DNA from: Xylaria sp. FL1777
Lineage: Eukaryota > Ascomycota > Sordariomycetes > Xylariales > Xylariaceae
DNA: 64,000 nucleotides
NCBI GenBank assembly: GCA_022578965.1
Contig: MU400551.1
Coordinates: 124,001 to 188,000, forward strand
Reading direction: 5' to 3'
This document shows, one piece after another, positions 10,907 through 22,171 of the stretch. The notes under the pieces were generated by a model that searched no databases, was not told the DNA's origin, and worked only from the letters and a program-made list of their open reading frames with translations. A program made the translations under genes and the position numbers. Each line of letters starts with the position of its first letter. Position 1 is the first letter of the stretch.

Positions 10907-12250
10907 ATGGTAATGGCCACTGCTCTCGTCGACTACGCTGTTCCGACTTATTTTGAGAATAATCCGATTCTTACCAAGAAGAATCCTCCCATCGACCATA
11001 ATCATGGCGCTATTGTCGCAAAGCAAATGATTGGCGATGCTCTTCGCCACCGCGTTGAGAGTATCGATCACGAATCCTGCGACCCCGGAGATGAGGATAC
11101 CTTTTTCGTCGGCGATCTCGGCGAGGTTTATCGTCAACATATGAGATGGAAGAAGAATCTTCCCCGCGTCAAGCCCTTCTACGCGGTTAAATGCAACCCG
11201 GACCCCAAGGTGCTTCAGCTTCTCGCTGGGCTAGGCACCGGCTTCGATTGCGCCTCCAAGGCCGAGATCGAGCAGGTCCTTGATATAGGCGTTGATCCAT
11301 CACGCATCATCTATGCCCAGCCTTGCAAGACCAACTCGTACGTTCGATTCGTTGCGAGCCAAGGCGTCAAGCAGATGACGTTCGACAATGCTGATGAGCT
11401 ACGCAAGATTGCCAAGCTCTTTCCCGATGCCGAGCTTTTCTTGCGTATTCTTACCGATGACTCGTCTAGCTTATGCCGTCTAAGCTTGAAATTCGGCGCT
11501 TCCCTCGATGCGACTGACGACCTTCTCCGTTTGGCGAAGGAACTAGGACTCAACGTCGTCGGTGTCAGTTTCCATGTCGGATCTGGTGCATCTGACCCTT
11601 TGGCTTTCCTCAAGGCTGTTCAAGATGCCGACGCCGTCTTCAAGCAAGGTTATGCTCACGGGTTCGAGATGAAGACACTCGATGTGGGAGGTGGTTTTTC
11701 CGGTGACAGCTTCGAGACCATGGCCCATGTTCTTCGCGAGGCTTTGGACGAGTACTTCCCGCCTCACATCAACATCATTGCTGAGCCTGGTCGCTACTAC
11801 GTGTCTTCTGCCTTCACCATCGCTTGCAACATCATTGCGCGTCGTACCATTGAGAATCCCCTCACCGGCGAGACCAGTTACATGGTTTACGTCAATGATG
11901 GCCTCTATGGGAACTTCAGCAGCATTATGTTTGATCATCAGCACCCGGAGGCTAAGGTTCTACGCACTGGCATGCGTACGTACTACGACAGCGTCCTTGG
12001 TGATGCCGTTGCGAAGGGTACGTGTGCTAGTGCCGAGTACTCAATCTGGGGTCCCACCTGCGATGGTATCGATCGCATTACCGAGTCGATCCATTTTACT
12101 CATGAGCTTGATGTCGGTGACTGGTTCTACTTCGAGGACATGGGCGCTTATACGAAGTGCTCCGCCACCAAGTTCAACGGCTTCAGCGACGCGCATGATG
12201 TGATCTATGTCTGCAGCGAGCCTGGCGCAAGAGCCATCCTGCGAGTGTAG
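10907..12250 (+). CDS. spe1: Ornithine decarboxylase
   Basis: Cytosolic PLP-dependent enzyme that converts ornithine to putrescine, the first committed step of polyamine synthesis. A 447-aa intronless frame covers the whole group IV decarboxylase fold. The PLP-anchoring lysine is K95 in PFYAVKCNPDP. The glycine loop DVGGGFSG binds the PLP phosphate, and EPGRYYV is the conserved barrel segment. The essential Cys is C385 in WGPTCDGID, followed by the C-terminal YTKCSATKFNGF block. Length is slightly below that of the Neurospora enzyme, mainly at the N-terminus. The ATG at 10907 is the first in the transcript; a second in-frame ATG lies two codons later and could also serve. The long leader suggests translational control, and enzyme level is probably also set by antizyme as in other fungi. 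Confidence 0.97.
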   Translation: MVMATALVDYAVPTYFENNPILTKKNPPIDHNHGAIVAKQMIGDALRHRVESIDHESCDPGDEDTFFVGDLGEVYRQHMRWKKNLPRVKPFYAVKCNPDPKVLQLLAGLGTGFDCASKAEIEQVLDIGVDPSRIIYAQPCKTNSYVRFVASQGVKQMTFDNADELRKIAKLFPDAELFLRILTDDSSSLCRLSLKFGASLDATDDLLRLAKELGLNVVGVSFHVGSGASDPLAFLKAVQDADAVFKQGYAHGFEMKTLDVGGGFSGDSFETMAHVLREALDEYFPPHINIIAEPGRYYVSSAFTIACNIIARRTIENPLTGETSYMVYVNDGLYGNFSSIMFDHQHPEAKVLRTGMRTYYDSVLGDAVAKGTCASAEYSIWGPTCDGIDRITESIHFTHELDVGDWFYFEDMGAYTKCSATKFNGFSDAHDVIYVCSEPGARAILRV

Positions 12251-14462
12251 TTGGAGATGACTATGGGGGAGAGCGCATCACGACTGCCGCCTCACAGTAC
12301 GGGAGCAGAGTTGAGTCTTTTCTTATGTGATAGATCAAAATTAGATTAGAGGGAAGTGGTGTGCTGTGCAGCAGAGTGCTTAGGCGGAGTCCTCTTCTCG
12401 CTAGAATCCTATGGTCATTCCTTGAGAGTCGTAAGACATAGCTACATACTAAATAAACCGTTGTTGGACAGAATTTAAACCTCGATACCCTTGCAAGCCC
12501 TGTGGCTGTGTGATGTACCGGTACCCCACCCACAATTACTGCCCAAGCACAATTAAGACGTGACGAATCCGTCCGTTCAGAGGAGATTGCGATTACTGTA
12601 GTCTACCTCAGTGGAGAACTGGAAGATTCTTTTAAGGGTTGCCAATTAATTTATCTAATGTGGACCTGTTGTAGCCTTAACAGGCGGATTCAAGATTTGC
12701 GCAGACTTTCACCGCCGGCTTTACTAGCAAGGATAGCAAACGGTAAGGTAGAACCGAACGTCAAAACGCGATGGATGGTCGGCAGAGCAGGATGACCATT
12801 GCTCTGTTAAGTAGTCAACGGTACACACGACTCCGATAGGTCCCACGGAGCAACGGACACCGAGTCGAACAAGCTAAGCGGCGCACACCGGCACGTGGAC
12901 CGCGGGCCAGCTGAATCCTGCTTTTCCGTACCTACGTTAGGTGCTTACATATGGGTAGGGTAGTAGAGTACGGTACCTATCTGGTAGGGTGGATAAGTCT
13001 GACTTACATGGCCCCCAAGCGACACAACTGTCAACTGTGTGCGCAGTAGGTATTCGACGGGGCATTGTAGCCGAGGCACGGCACTCAGGTGATTGTGGCT
13101 GTCTGTCAGGCGCGCCAAAAGCTTGGTTGGCTGTTGTCTCCCGGGTTGGTGGGAATTCTACAGTATCTAAGACATCGGGTCTCGGGAGGTGGCGGACGCG
13201 CCCGGACGGGAACGTTCTGTCTATCTGTCTGGTCCGTCTTGTCTTGTCTGTCGTGCTGGCAATTTCCTATACTAGTCTAGCTGCGTGGGCGGTTAGCGCT
13301 GGGAAGGGCCGAAAATAGTTGCCCTCAATCGATGTCGGGTCGTGCCGCCAAGCATCCATGTCTTGTGTGTGAGTGATGGGTGAACAACAACAAGAACAAC
13401 CCAACAGCCGCTCACAATACCCGCTTCTCCTCGAAGTTCGTGCATTCACAGCCGAGAGCATGCTATCTAACGCGATAGACGCGATAGACGCGTCTAGTAT
13501 AGTTGTTGCATTCACCTTTCCTGATGACACCTGCCTACTACAGTATGATGTAAGTGTGTGTATGTATGTGTACGCAGTATGTATGAGTGTATGTATGTAT
13601 AAGTGAGCAACGCAGGGCCAACTGGGCTGCGTGTGGTTTGCAGACGGCCGACCAACCAGCCAGCCAGCGCCGCAACGATGCGCCACGATCAAGCGACATC
13701 CGGTCCGAGACCCCAGATCCGGCAAGAGACAAGCTCTGTCAGTACGCTTTGAGGACACGGATTTGGAATAATCACAAGCATCCCCCATGTGCGTCCCATC
13801 CCATCCCTTGTCCGTCCCATGTCCATTCCACGTTCATCCCACGTCGCCGGGAGCAGGGAAATCTTTGTCAGATGCGCCTGGGGAGAGCGACACATCGGGC
13901 TCACTGACAACCATCCATCCCACACATCGGCGCGGCAGGCAAGTTCCGCCAGATACGCTTTGAAGACCATCTTGGAATCACAGTCATTCCATGTTTTTGT
14001 TTCGAGCGGCCGTGCGCATGTGATGGCTGTTCTCAATGGCTTCCAGACATGGGTGGCGTGTGGAAGGCGATGCCCTCTACCCAGTAACGTAGGCTTGTTG
14101 ACTTCGTAGTTATGTCTGACCGCCTAATCATCGTTGAATATGAAGGGACTTTCCATCCGTCGCCATCACATGTGAGGCCGGTGTCCGTGGGTCGATAAGG
14201 ACCCATCGAGCCAAACGGTGCTTCCACCGAGAGATGTCGCTGGCCGGGAGGGTGTGATTTGATGCTACGCCCACTTCCAGCATCGTGCCAAGGGTGGGTA
14301 TACTATATTGTATAGTATATGGGCGGAGAAGTGGTCCTTATTTATACCCCGGATCGCCATGCGAGGACTTGGAGTGTAGCCCCGAAGACTATCCATCGCA
14401 AGCATCGTGTCAAGCTGAATATCTTGAAAATCTGCACTTTTCCGCTCCTGCAAGTTGACAAT
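12251..14462. other. Intergenic region between ODC and the secreted-protein gene
   Basis: After the ODC 3' end I see no supportable gene. It holds imperfect minisatellite-like sequence: TGTA-type repeats at about 13556-13602 and a degenerate GTCCCATCC-like series at about 13790-13850. A TATA-like tract (atactatattgtatagtatat) lies at about 14299-14319, suitable for the next gene. Confidence 0.5.
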
Positions 14463-15015
14463 ATGCGCTTCAACACCTTGACGCTGGCATCAGTCGGCCT
14501 TGCCGCCGTCCATGGTCTTCCTCTCGACACTGGGGATGATATTGCCGGCTCAGGCTGTCGTATGAGCCTGACTCCTACCCTCAGTCAACCTCAGAACGCC
14601 GCATCGAACATCCTCTATAGTAAGTCGATAGAATTTACTGCCCCTTTTGCGCTTCATACAGCGCTCTAAGTCCCTCCTGTACGGGCTCTGACTAACCTCT
14701 AATTTCTAGGTACCCTATCGAAGTGGGTTACCAGCACAAACTCGTTGTATTTCTCATCGGTAAGATCCACCATCTCCGCCGTCGACTAAGAAAGGACCAA
14801 GGGACACATTACTTACAACCCCGTAGAATTACCTGGACACCCGAAACACTACCAAGGCCCCATTTTCTGTTATGTTCAAGGCCAACATGATCCCGGACTA
14901 CCTATCTGAAGATTCAATCGCCGCCGTGCTTGATACATGGATGGGAACATACCTTATTGGCGGCGCAACACCCGCACATGATGACTACGCTATCACACAG
15001 GTTAAGTGCGCCTAA
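14463..15015 (+). CDS. Small secreted protein, 131 aa, 3 exons (hypothetical)
   Basis: The gene was assembled from exons 14463-14619, 14710-14759 and 14827-15015. The introns are 90 and 67 nt, with gtaagt and gtaaga donors and ctag and gtag acceptors. The frame is kept throughout and ends at TAA after VKCA. The N-terminus (MRFNTLTLASVGLAAVHG) is a clear signal peptide with cleavage expected near HG/LP. The mature chain has only two Cys, C33 (GSGCRM) and C130 (VKCA), so a single disulfide linking its ends is possible. It includes YLDTRNTTK, with one N-glycosylation site, and a hydrophobic FSVMFKANMIPDYL stretch. No family was recognised; small size, secretion and poor similarity are what one sees in candidate effectors or niche proteins. 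A further splice at gttaag near the 3' end is possible but not needed. Confidence 0.65.
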
Positions 15016-15477
15016 GGGGTGAGCATGGAGGGATAATACGTTATTGATTAGGCACACTCTCTTATCCGAACTCGCTTTCATTCGCCAGGTTGGGAGTTTA
15101 AGGACTGGGCGCAGCGTTGACAGACAGAGTGACATGGATTACTCATGGCCACTTGGCCGTAACTAGTCTTTCATTACGACCTTGATAATGCAATTGTTCG
15201 ATTTCTTCAATACCATTGTTCTGTAACTCACTACGACTTACAGCGTGTTGCGCTTCTCAACAAAGAATGAAATATACGAGCAAAACTAGTGAATGCATTT
15301 GTTTGATTTGTTTGCCTTCAGACAACAAGAGATTGAGCGCATAAATATTAGCCAAACTTAGAAAATTGCAATAGGATCAAGAAGCAGATCCTTATACCAC
15401 AACAAGCACCATCAACCCCCTAAATAGTTCTATTCAGAGGCAAGTATTTTCCCACCTCGCTCTAATAAGCCCCTAAC
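15016..15477. other. Intergenic spacer
   Basis: 462 nt between the secreted protein and the acidic-repeat protein. It should hold the 3' end of one and the promoter of the other. No specific site was recognised. Confidence 0.5.
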
Positions 15478-16065
15478 ATGAGTTCCCAAATACATCTTTT
15501 GAAATCCAACGCTACCGTCCGCGCACCAACGGCAGAAGAGCCCTGGTATGTAGTAGAAGTGACGAGTCCGAACGGACACTGCCAAATTTCGATCGCAGCA
15601 ACGAAGCCGTTGCCAGATCCCATCCTAAAGGTGCACCCGGATTGGGAGAAGCTAGAGCCCAAACCAGAATCGTATGTATCGCTCACTCATGCCCATAGGT
15701 GTCGCTGCATGACATTGTCGAAAGCACACGACACTCTCTTCGAAACCTGGCAACACATCCATACATTACTTCGGTATAATCCCAGGGATAATGCGTCCTA
15801 CGCCTTCTACCCGGAGTTCGAGTACGAGGTGGGCGAGGCCCTCGCTCACGCCTCGCTCGTGGCTAGTTTTGCGATGAGGAAGCCACTTCCTGACTGCTAC
15901 GACCATTATAAGGCCTACCAGCTCTATAAGGACTGCGAGCAACAGGTGGCCTACGAACAACACGAAGACTACGAGCAACATGAGAACTACGAAGAACCCG
16001 AGGACCACGAAGAAGCTGAGGACGAGGAGGAACCTGAGGATGACGAGGGATATGATGAGATATAG
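15478..16065 (+). CDS. Hypothetical protein with acidic Tyr/His/Glu repeat tail
   Basis: A 195-aa single-exon frame with no signal peptide or membrane segment. Residues 1-150 look globular, with a WYVVEVTSPNGHCQISIAA beta-rich start, two close Cys (CRCM) and a Trp/His-containing helix (ETWQHIHTLLRY). Residues from about 158 form imperfect repeats of the type YEQHEDYEQHENYEEPEDHEE that turn into an almost purely Asp/Glu tail ending DDEGYDEI. The tail is low complexity and may have grown by slippage of GAR-CAC/TAC-GAG codon units. I recognise no family, and the neighbours give no hint beyond a lineage-specific, accessory-looking stretch. Confidence 0.6.
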   Translation: MSSQIHLLKSNATVRAPTAEEPWYVVEVTSPNGHCQISIAATKPLPDPILKVHPDWEKLEPKPESYVSLTHAHRCRCMTLSKAHDTLFETWQHIHTLLRYNPRDNASYAFYPEFEYEVGEALAHASLVASFAMRKPLPDCYDHYKAYQLYKDCEQQVAYEQHEDYEQHENYEEPEDHEEAEDEEEPEDDEGYDEI

Positions 16066-17351
16066 ACCCTTAAGGTCTATATATTAGACTTAGTGTGTAT
16101 ATGCTAAGCTATTCCCCCAGCTACTATTAGGAAGCCCTAGGGCCAATTGAACCAACCTATCTTATAGCTATGACCCCATTTTCCGCGTACCATGTGACTG
16201 CATATGTGCTATCTATTCACACTGGGAACAAACACCTCTGATATATTGCTCTAAGAAATTTGCAGGCGACGTCCTATAGGGAAGACGGAGACGATGACGA
16301 CGAGTCTACTGATAACTCTAGTGTAACTACATGACCAGACTACAGACCAGACCAGACCAGACCAGTAGACCTGCCAATATAAACCATAATTCCAAGGTTG
16401 CGTGCAACTTGGAGTCTTGTGCCCTTTTGGAGCCATGGCTTAGCCGGGGGCTTATTGGACTAGATGTGACACTTAGTTCTGTTTATGGAGGTTATGGTTC
16501 ACTTTCTAATCATTATTTTCCTTTCCTTCATGATTGACCTTTGTATCAGCGGGTTCGCACGTTGTATTTCAAATCTAATAATAGCACTCGACTAGAACTT
16601 TAATTATAGACTTTAAGACCTCCTATTCTGATAACTATCCCAGAAATACCCTTCCCCCCTGTCTTTATAGTTAATTCTTGCCGTTTCTACAGCCAAAATC
16701 CATGCTATTGCGTAAGTCAGATGGGTTAGGTGTTGAAGGCTATAGGACTTCATCAGTAACTCCTCCTTACTATAAACATGAGACCTAGCGATTAACTAAC
16801 TAGCAATTCGGAATCATAGTGCCGAGCATTAAGCCAAGTCGTTGCCAAGCACAATCTAGGGTTAAAGAGTATTCGCTATTTTGGGAGTCAATCGGGGGCA
16901 CAATCTCCAGGGTGCGCAACAACGCACTTCACAACCAGAGTCTCAGAGAGGTTGAGCCATAGTGAACCCCAGCCAGTAATATAAATTGATATTTACCACC
17001 TTTCTGGCCAGTTCTCCCCCGCACATCACATTATTCCATCGGGACGTTCTGGGTGTTGGGATAGTATCAGCCGGCACCAATCACGCCTCGTAGAGGAATT
17101 TTGCCGATGCTTTTGTATATTGATAAAGCGACGTAATGAACACTGCCGAGAAAATGCCTTCCCATCGATGATGTATCCATCATCGTAGAGCTGTGTTAGG
17201 CCCTTCTGGCTTTTTCCTAAATATGGCACCTCTGCCAAATGAATGTCCCTCTTGTAGGGTGCCATCTGACTGGGACGAGTCTTGTGAGTTATTGTACATA
17301 GACACACTTACTTTGTAGTATCGAGAGAGAAAGAAAAGGACGTCCGCCAAG
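16066..17351. other. Intergenic region upstream of the PQQ dehydrogenase
   Basis: About 1.3 kb with no supportable gene. It contains a short ACCAG tandem repeat at 16346-16365. A minus-strand frame near 17026-17307 has no domain and overlaps the likely promoter, so I do not call it. Confidence 0.5.
16346..16365. repeat. Tandem repeat, 4 x ACCAG
   Basis: Four perfect copies of accag, with a partial copy just upstream. Confidence 0.9.
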
Positions 17352-18960
17352 ATGCGTCTGCTAGGAATCGTATCGGGTTTCACTGCCCTGCTTGGCGCAG
17401 GTATGTGATCCCTTCTCTCTCAATACGCATGATCTCCTAATTCGCGAGTCATAGGCCAAGTTGCCCAGGCTGAGGTAGCGCAGCTACCATTGCCCACAAG
17501 CTGCACCGGGGTTTCGAATCTGAGGTTCCCTGGAACGGTAGCGTCGGGATGGTCAGTCATGAAGATCGCGGGCGGGCTCAGGGGCGTGAGGACGGTGACG
17601 TGGGATATCAACGGACACATGCTGGTATCAGAGGCCGGCAAGGGGATCTCGGTGCACACGTTCGGCGACAACGGATGCATCAACAGCACTACAACCCTCA
17701 TCAGCAATGTGCAGCTTAACCACGGCTTGGCCCTCACGCCCGACAGCAAGACCCTGTACGCGAGTGGCGAGCGAACCGTCTGGTCGTGGACCTACGACCC
17801 CGTCGCCAGGACCGTCAGCAACCAGAAGACTGTCATCACGGGCATCGACTCCGGCATCCACTCGACCAGGAACGTCATGGTCGTCAAGTCCCAGCCGAAC
17901 CTAGTTCTCGTGCAGGTAGGATCCAACGCCAACCTCGACATGCAATCAGCGCAGCCGGCTACGGGCCGCGCCATCATCAAGATCTTCGACATGAGCGCCG
18001 CCCCAGCCGCCGGATATAACTATAAGACTTCCGGCGAAGTGTTCGCCTACGGTTTGAGAAACGAAATTGGCTTTGTTCAAGACCCGGCGGGTATTGTATG
18101 GGGCGTTGAGAACAGCGGTGACGTGCGTGATCTTCTCTCCCCGAGCTTTGACGTGCTTAAGCCAACAGAATGTATCATCACAGGACTTCAGGCTCAACAA
18201 CCAGGACATCCACACAGATAACCCGGCCGAGAAGCTAAACAACTGTAAGACTTTCCCCCTATTACCCCTTAAAACCTCAAAAGGCAACTCCAAGCCCGCC
18301 GATATCATGCTAACACCCTCACCAACCAGTGGGCGACCCCCTGACAGCCCGCAACGTCTGGTACGGGTACCCAACATGCTTCACGGTGTGGAGCCCGATC
18401 AACGGGCTGAAGACAGGGAGCCAGTTCATGCTGGCGGCGGGCAACGGGGTGTCGAGCGACGCGGACTGCGCGAGCAAGTCGAAGGGCCCGCGGCTGTCGT
18501 TCCAGGCGCACAGCGCGCCCATCTGGAACGCCTTCGACGCCAACGCGACCAACATGTACGTGACCTTCCACGGGTCCTGGGACCGCCAGCCGCCGACGGG
18601 GTTCAAGGTGGTCGAGGTGCCCTTCACGAAGCTCGCGAGCGGCGCCTACGACCCCGTGGCCGCCGCCGACAGCACCACCGGCTACAAGGACATCTTCTCC
18701 GCGCCCAACCCCTCCGGCTGCACCGCCAACGGCCTGACGCAGAGTAATTGTATCAGACTTACTGCTGCTGCATGGTAAGCTGCCTACCTACCTACCACCC
18801 ACCTATCTACATCATACGTTTCTATGATAAGTATGATGTCTGCAAGGGCATGAGTTACTAACAGTGGATGACTCTCCTTAGGGACCCGGCCGGACGTGGC
18901 CTCTTCATTGGAAGCGACAATTCCGCCGAGGGCGAGATCTACATCTTGTCGAAGAAATGA
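17352..18960 (+). CDS. Secreted PQQ-dependent sugar/sorbosone dehydrogenase-like protein (AA12-type), 5 exons
   Basis: Predicted extracellular oxidoreductase of the soluble quinoprotein (six-bladed propeller) class, which in fungi forms CAZy family AA12 and oxidises pyranoses with pyrroloquinoline quinone. Exons are 17352-17400, 17455-18122, 18184-18244, 18330-18774 and 18882-18960, giving 433 aa. The signal peptide is MRLLGIVSGFTALLGAG. Family text appears in order: VTWDINGHMLVSE, NHGLALTPDSKTLYAS, FAYGLRNEIGFVQDPAGIVW, VENSGDDFRLNNQDIHTDNP (restored by splicing), FHGSWDRQPPTGFKVVEVPF and a final LFIGSDNSAEGEIYIL. I see no CBM1 or cytochrome domain of the kind fused in the Coprinopsis enzyme. 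Exon 4 is much richer in G+C than its surroundings. Substrate and PQQ use are inferred from family only. Confidence 0.88.
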
Positions 18961-20713
18961 TCGCATTATCCCCCGAAAGTAGCGACAGTCGCTTGATCTT
19001 AGAGAGATATGGACATGGGTTCTATTATTTCAAGTATATCTGTATTCTCAAGATTGACAGGTAAAGAGCATAGGGCAGAATGTGCATTAGGTCGTGTCTA
19101 CGAGTTAGTTCTTCTAATGAAGAGAGCCAAATTTCACGACCGTGTCTCTTTTCTTAAGGGGTATAAAACGTGATTAAACCTCTCGACTTAACTCGGGCTT
19201 CGTATTCGCGCTATTACTCGAAGGATGAAGAAATGAGTTTAGTACCATGACTATGCTAAACACTGTTTACACATTTGCCGTTAAAATGATATATATTTCG
19301 AGGAAGAATGAAGGAATGGTTTGTCGAAATAATCACTCCTGCGCTTTCTTCCACTACCATTATGGAATCAACCGCACCACTAGCATAACTATTACCACTG
19401 AACCAGAGTCGGCACTGTCCACTTATCCCATCCTACCTGGTAGGTAAGTCATAGGAATTCCTCTGTCCAAGTAACTCGGCTTCTGTCGTCGAGCCTCTAA
19501 GATACATGATGTCCTTTTTCTCACAGATTATCCCATCTGCTATCTTCTGATCTATGTTACCTACATATTTCGCCTAATCGTCATTGATGTCAATATCAGA
19601 GCTTTTATTTTCATCATCTTGAATCTTATCTGCGATATTCATGACTGTACTCGTTTTAGTTGTGGGTAAAGAAGCTGTACTATCCCTAGCCATGTTGTTT
19701 AGTGAGAGGAGAGAAATCTAATAGGATGAGAACTAAACAATAAAAGCCGCTAAAGGTCAAAAAGTACAGTAAGTATGGAAAGTATAAAAGCACATCGGAT
19801 TTTAAATGGCATGGAGAACTATAATCAACGGTGTAATAAGAGCAAAATGAGTGAAAGATAGGGGGAAGTATGTATGAGTCGTGATGAAGCAAAGAAAGCT
19901 ACTGCTTTATCGTCAAATATTGCATGTAACATATAATATACATACAGAGGAGGGCGTTAGTGGTTCACATAACCGCGGAAGTTATAGGCTCTCCCAACAT
20001 TTCCATCTGGCATCTATGCATATTGATAGCCAAAGAACTTCTAGAATCTTTAAAAGCCTATCACAGCTCTAGATCAAACACTAAAATCTATACTGTCCAC
20101 AGGAATTCAAAACTGTATTTTTCTTTTTTGTGCTTTGTTTACATGCGTTGTCGGCCAATAAAGCATATTAGGCGGGCCTTTCTCATTGGGTAGGAGGAGC
20201 AACAAGCAACACAAGGTCTGAGGTCAGTACCCTCTTCTCATTGGTTCAAGTCACAAAGAAGAAAAATAAAGTACCTCATGTGGATACTTGAGAGCAGGTA
20301 CCTTGTGTGAGCAGAATAAGATTAAGGGTACCTTATTTAGCCACAGTTCATTGGTGTGGCTTGATAGGATTAGATACCTACCCTACATGTTGATCCAGTG
20401 CAAAAGTCTTCCCTCTCTATTCTTTGCAGAGCAGCCTGAAGCTGAAAAAAGCATCATGTCGACTCCTATTGCAATATGTCCCTTGACCACAACTCCATGC
20501 ATGCTCTTCTACCATCTTCATAGATCCTACATACTGGCCCTCTTGAACGTCAGATCACTATAACTTCGCGGTCCGGGGTATCATGAGACGAAATACCTAT
20601 CGCCCTTGCCTATGTCGTGGCCTTCCACGACCTATGGTCATCCCTGACAGAAATACTGATTTGAATATTTCGGTACCTCTGAGTCTGACGTGAATGGCGT
20701 TAATACTGACCAC
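18961..20713. other. Intergenic region between two 3' ends
   Basis: The PQQ dehydrogenase (plus strand) and the 2EXR gene (minus strand) converge across this AT-rich stretch of about 1.75 kb. Only short frames without domains are present. No repeat or RNA gene was recognised. Confidence 0.5.
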
Positions 20714-22171
20714 CTAGCCAAGGATAATGTCCTCAACAAGACCGGTCTTCCGATCTTCGACGGACTGATAACGATCCTTGATGTCTTTCGTCTCTGGTTC
20801 TTGCTCTACTACTCGAACAAATTCTAGGGTCGTCAACTTTTGATCCAACCCGGCCCCCTTCTTCCACGTTTCGAAACCCTTGCGCAGAGCTAACTCATGA
20901 TCTCCTTCTTTGATTCGGATCATGGCCTTGTCACTCTGATCTAACCCCTTGACAGCTGGTTTCATCATGAAGAGAGTCTCCACATTCTGCCATGATCTTG
21001 AAATCGTGACCCAGCCGGGCTCTGAGACTGGTGGCAGGTGGGGAGAATCAATCTGGACTGCAAGCTTTCGGACTGCAGCACGGTCTTCCCGGCGGTATTG
21101 CTGGGCACAGTAGTAGCCTCGACACCCGTTGTGGCATGGCTCAAAGACGACGATATCGACTAGAGGATTGATGTCCTGGGAGCGTAAGGGAAGACCTATC
21201 AATGGGTGTATGGCCATGCCATTTTGCCCAAAGAGTTTCTGGTAGCATTGCCTGGCGACATAGACAGACGCTTGGCATGCCAAGAACCAAGTCGGAAACT
21301 TGTTTTGTATCCCGAAACTATGGGCATGTCCCAGCATCGACGACCGGTTGCAAATATAGGTCAAACGGGGCTCAACTGCAGCTTCCCATATCATCAATTT
21401 CAGCTCTGCAGGTAGCTCCGGGTACTTGTGGAATATGTCGAGAGGCTTTGCGAGTCGAGCTGAACGACGCAGGGACCCGGTAGCCAAACTCTGCTTTGTT
21501 ACACTTTTCTTCTTTCTCTTGCGGATACGGTTGTTGTTGTTGCTGCTTGAAGCAAGTGCTAGAGCTGCTGATGGGGATGGTTCTCGGGTGGCTCCATTTT
21601 TGGCGCGTATGCGATCTGATCGACGAGGAACACGGAGGCCACCAACCGTTGGATGGCCGTTTTCTTCCGATCCTTCGTTTTGTGGCTCCGTAGATTCATC
21701 CTGGTCTTCAACCCCCTCAAGGTTCTCTTCACCATCCGCCTCCGTGGGTCCGTAATCAATGTCTTGAGCCTCCTCGAGGTGTGAAGTAGTCGTTGCTGAC
21801 GCACCGTTACCAGTAGTGGCGAGACGCAATCTGTTCTGCGCTTGGCTCTGACCTGATGGATCATCTACTAAAATTGACTCAAAGTACTCTTTTCTCGTGG
21901 ATCGTGTCAGGGACCGAGAAGAGTCGGCTGTGCCGAACAAACTATTTGATGGGGCACTAATTTGGGGTGTAGCCATGAAAGCGTGGTTCTCTGTCTCTGT
22001 CTCCATCTCCGCCTCTTCGGGTACGCCGTTCGCATGGCCGGGTCGTAAAGGCGTTAGGCTAGAAGCAACCCCTATCGTCTGTTCTCTTCTATTCACGCTA
22101 TTATAGCTAACCTCACTCTCTCCTCTATCCCCAATCCTTGGCCGCCGCGACCCTCTTCTGGCAGGTGACAT
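20714..22171 (-). CDS. 2EXR domain protein with long disordered basic/acidic N-terminus
   Basis: A 485-aa single-exon protein. Residues 1-240 are low-complexity: acidic clusters (TEADGEENLEGVEDQDESTE), a basic nuclear-localisation-like RIRKRKKK at about 215-222, and two copies of an RRSxRI/L motif (RRSDRI near 183, RRSARL near 235). Residues from about 246 match the 2EXR domain, which begins with an F-box-like helix pattern: FHKYPELPAELKLMIWEAAV followed by EPR. It continues with the usual CQASVYVARQCY segment and ends near the C-terminus. 2EXR proteins are very numerous in Sordariomycetes and mostly uncharacterised. The N-terminal signals suggest a nuclear location. The ATG at 22171 gives the longest frame and was taken as the start. 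Confidence 0.8.
   Translation of the reverse strand: MSPARRGSRRPRIGDRGESEVSYNSVNRREQTIGVASSLTPLRPGHANGVPEEAEMETETENHAFMATPQISAPSNSLFGTADSSRSLTRSTRKEYFESILVDDPSGQSQAQNRLRLATTGNGASATTTSHLEEAQDIDYGPTEADGEENLEGVEDQDESTEPQNEGSEENGHPTVGGLRVPRRSDRIRAKNGATREPSPSAALALASSSNNNNRIRKRKKKSVTKQSLATGSLRRSARLAKPLDIFHKYPELPAELKLMIWEAAVEPRLTYICNRSSMLGHAHSFGIQNKFPTWFLACQASVYVARQCYQKLFGQNGMAIHPLIGLPLRSQDINPLVDIVVFEPCHNGCRGYYCAQQYRREDRAAVRKLAVQIDSPHLPPVSEPGWVTISRSWQNVETLFMMKPAVKGLDQSDKAMIRIKEGDHELALRKGFETWKKGAGLDQKLTTLEFVRVVEQEPETKDIKDRYQSVEDRKTGLVEDIILG

Noticed and set aside
13267..13788. 173-codon minus-strand frame
   Set aside because: Part of it translates the TGTA microsatellite into an IHTYTH-type repeat, and nothing else in it is protein-like.
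13790..13850. Series of GTCCCATCC-like units, considered as a CRISPR-like or minisatellite array
   Set aside because: The units are short, degenerate and have no constant spacers; it is simple-sequence drift.
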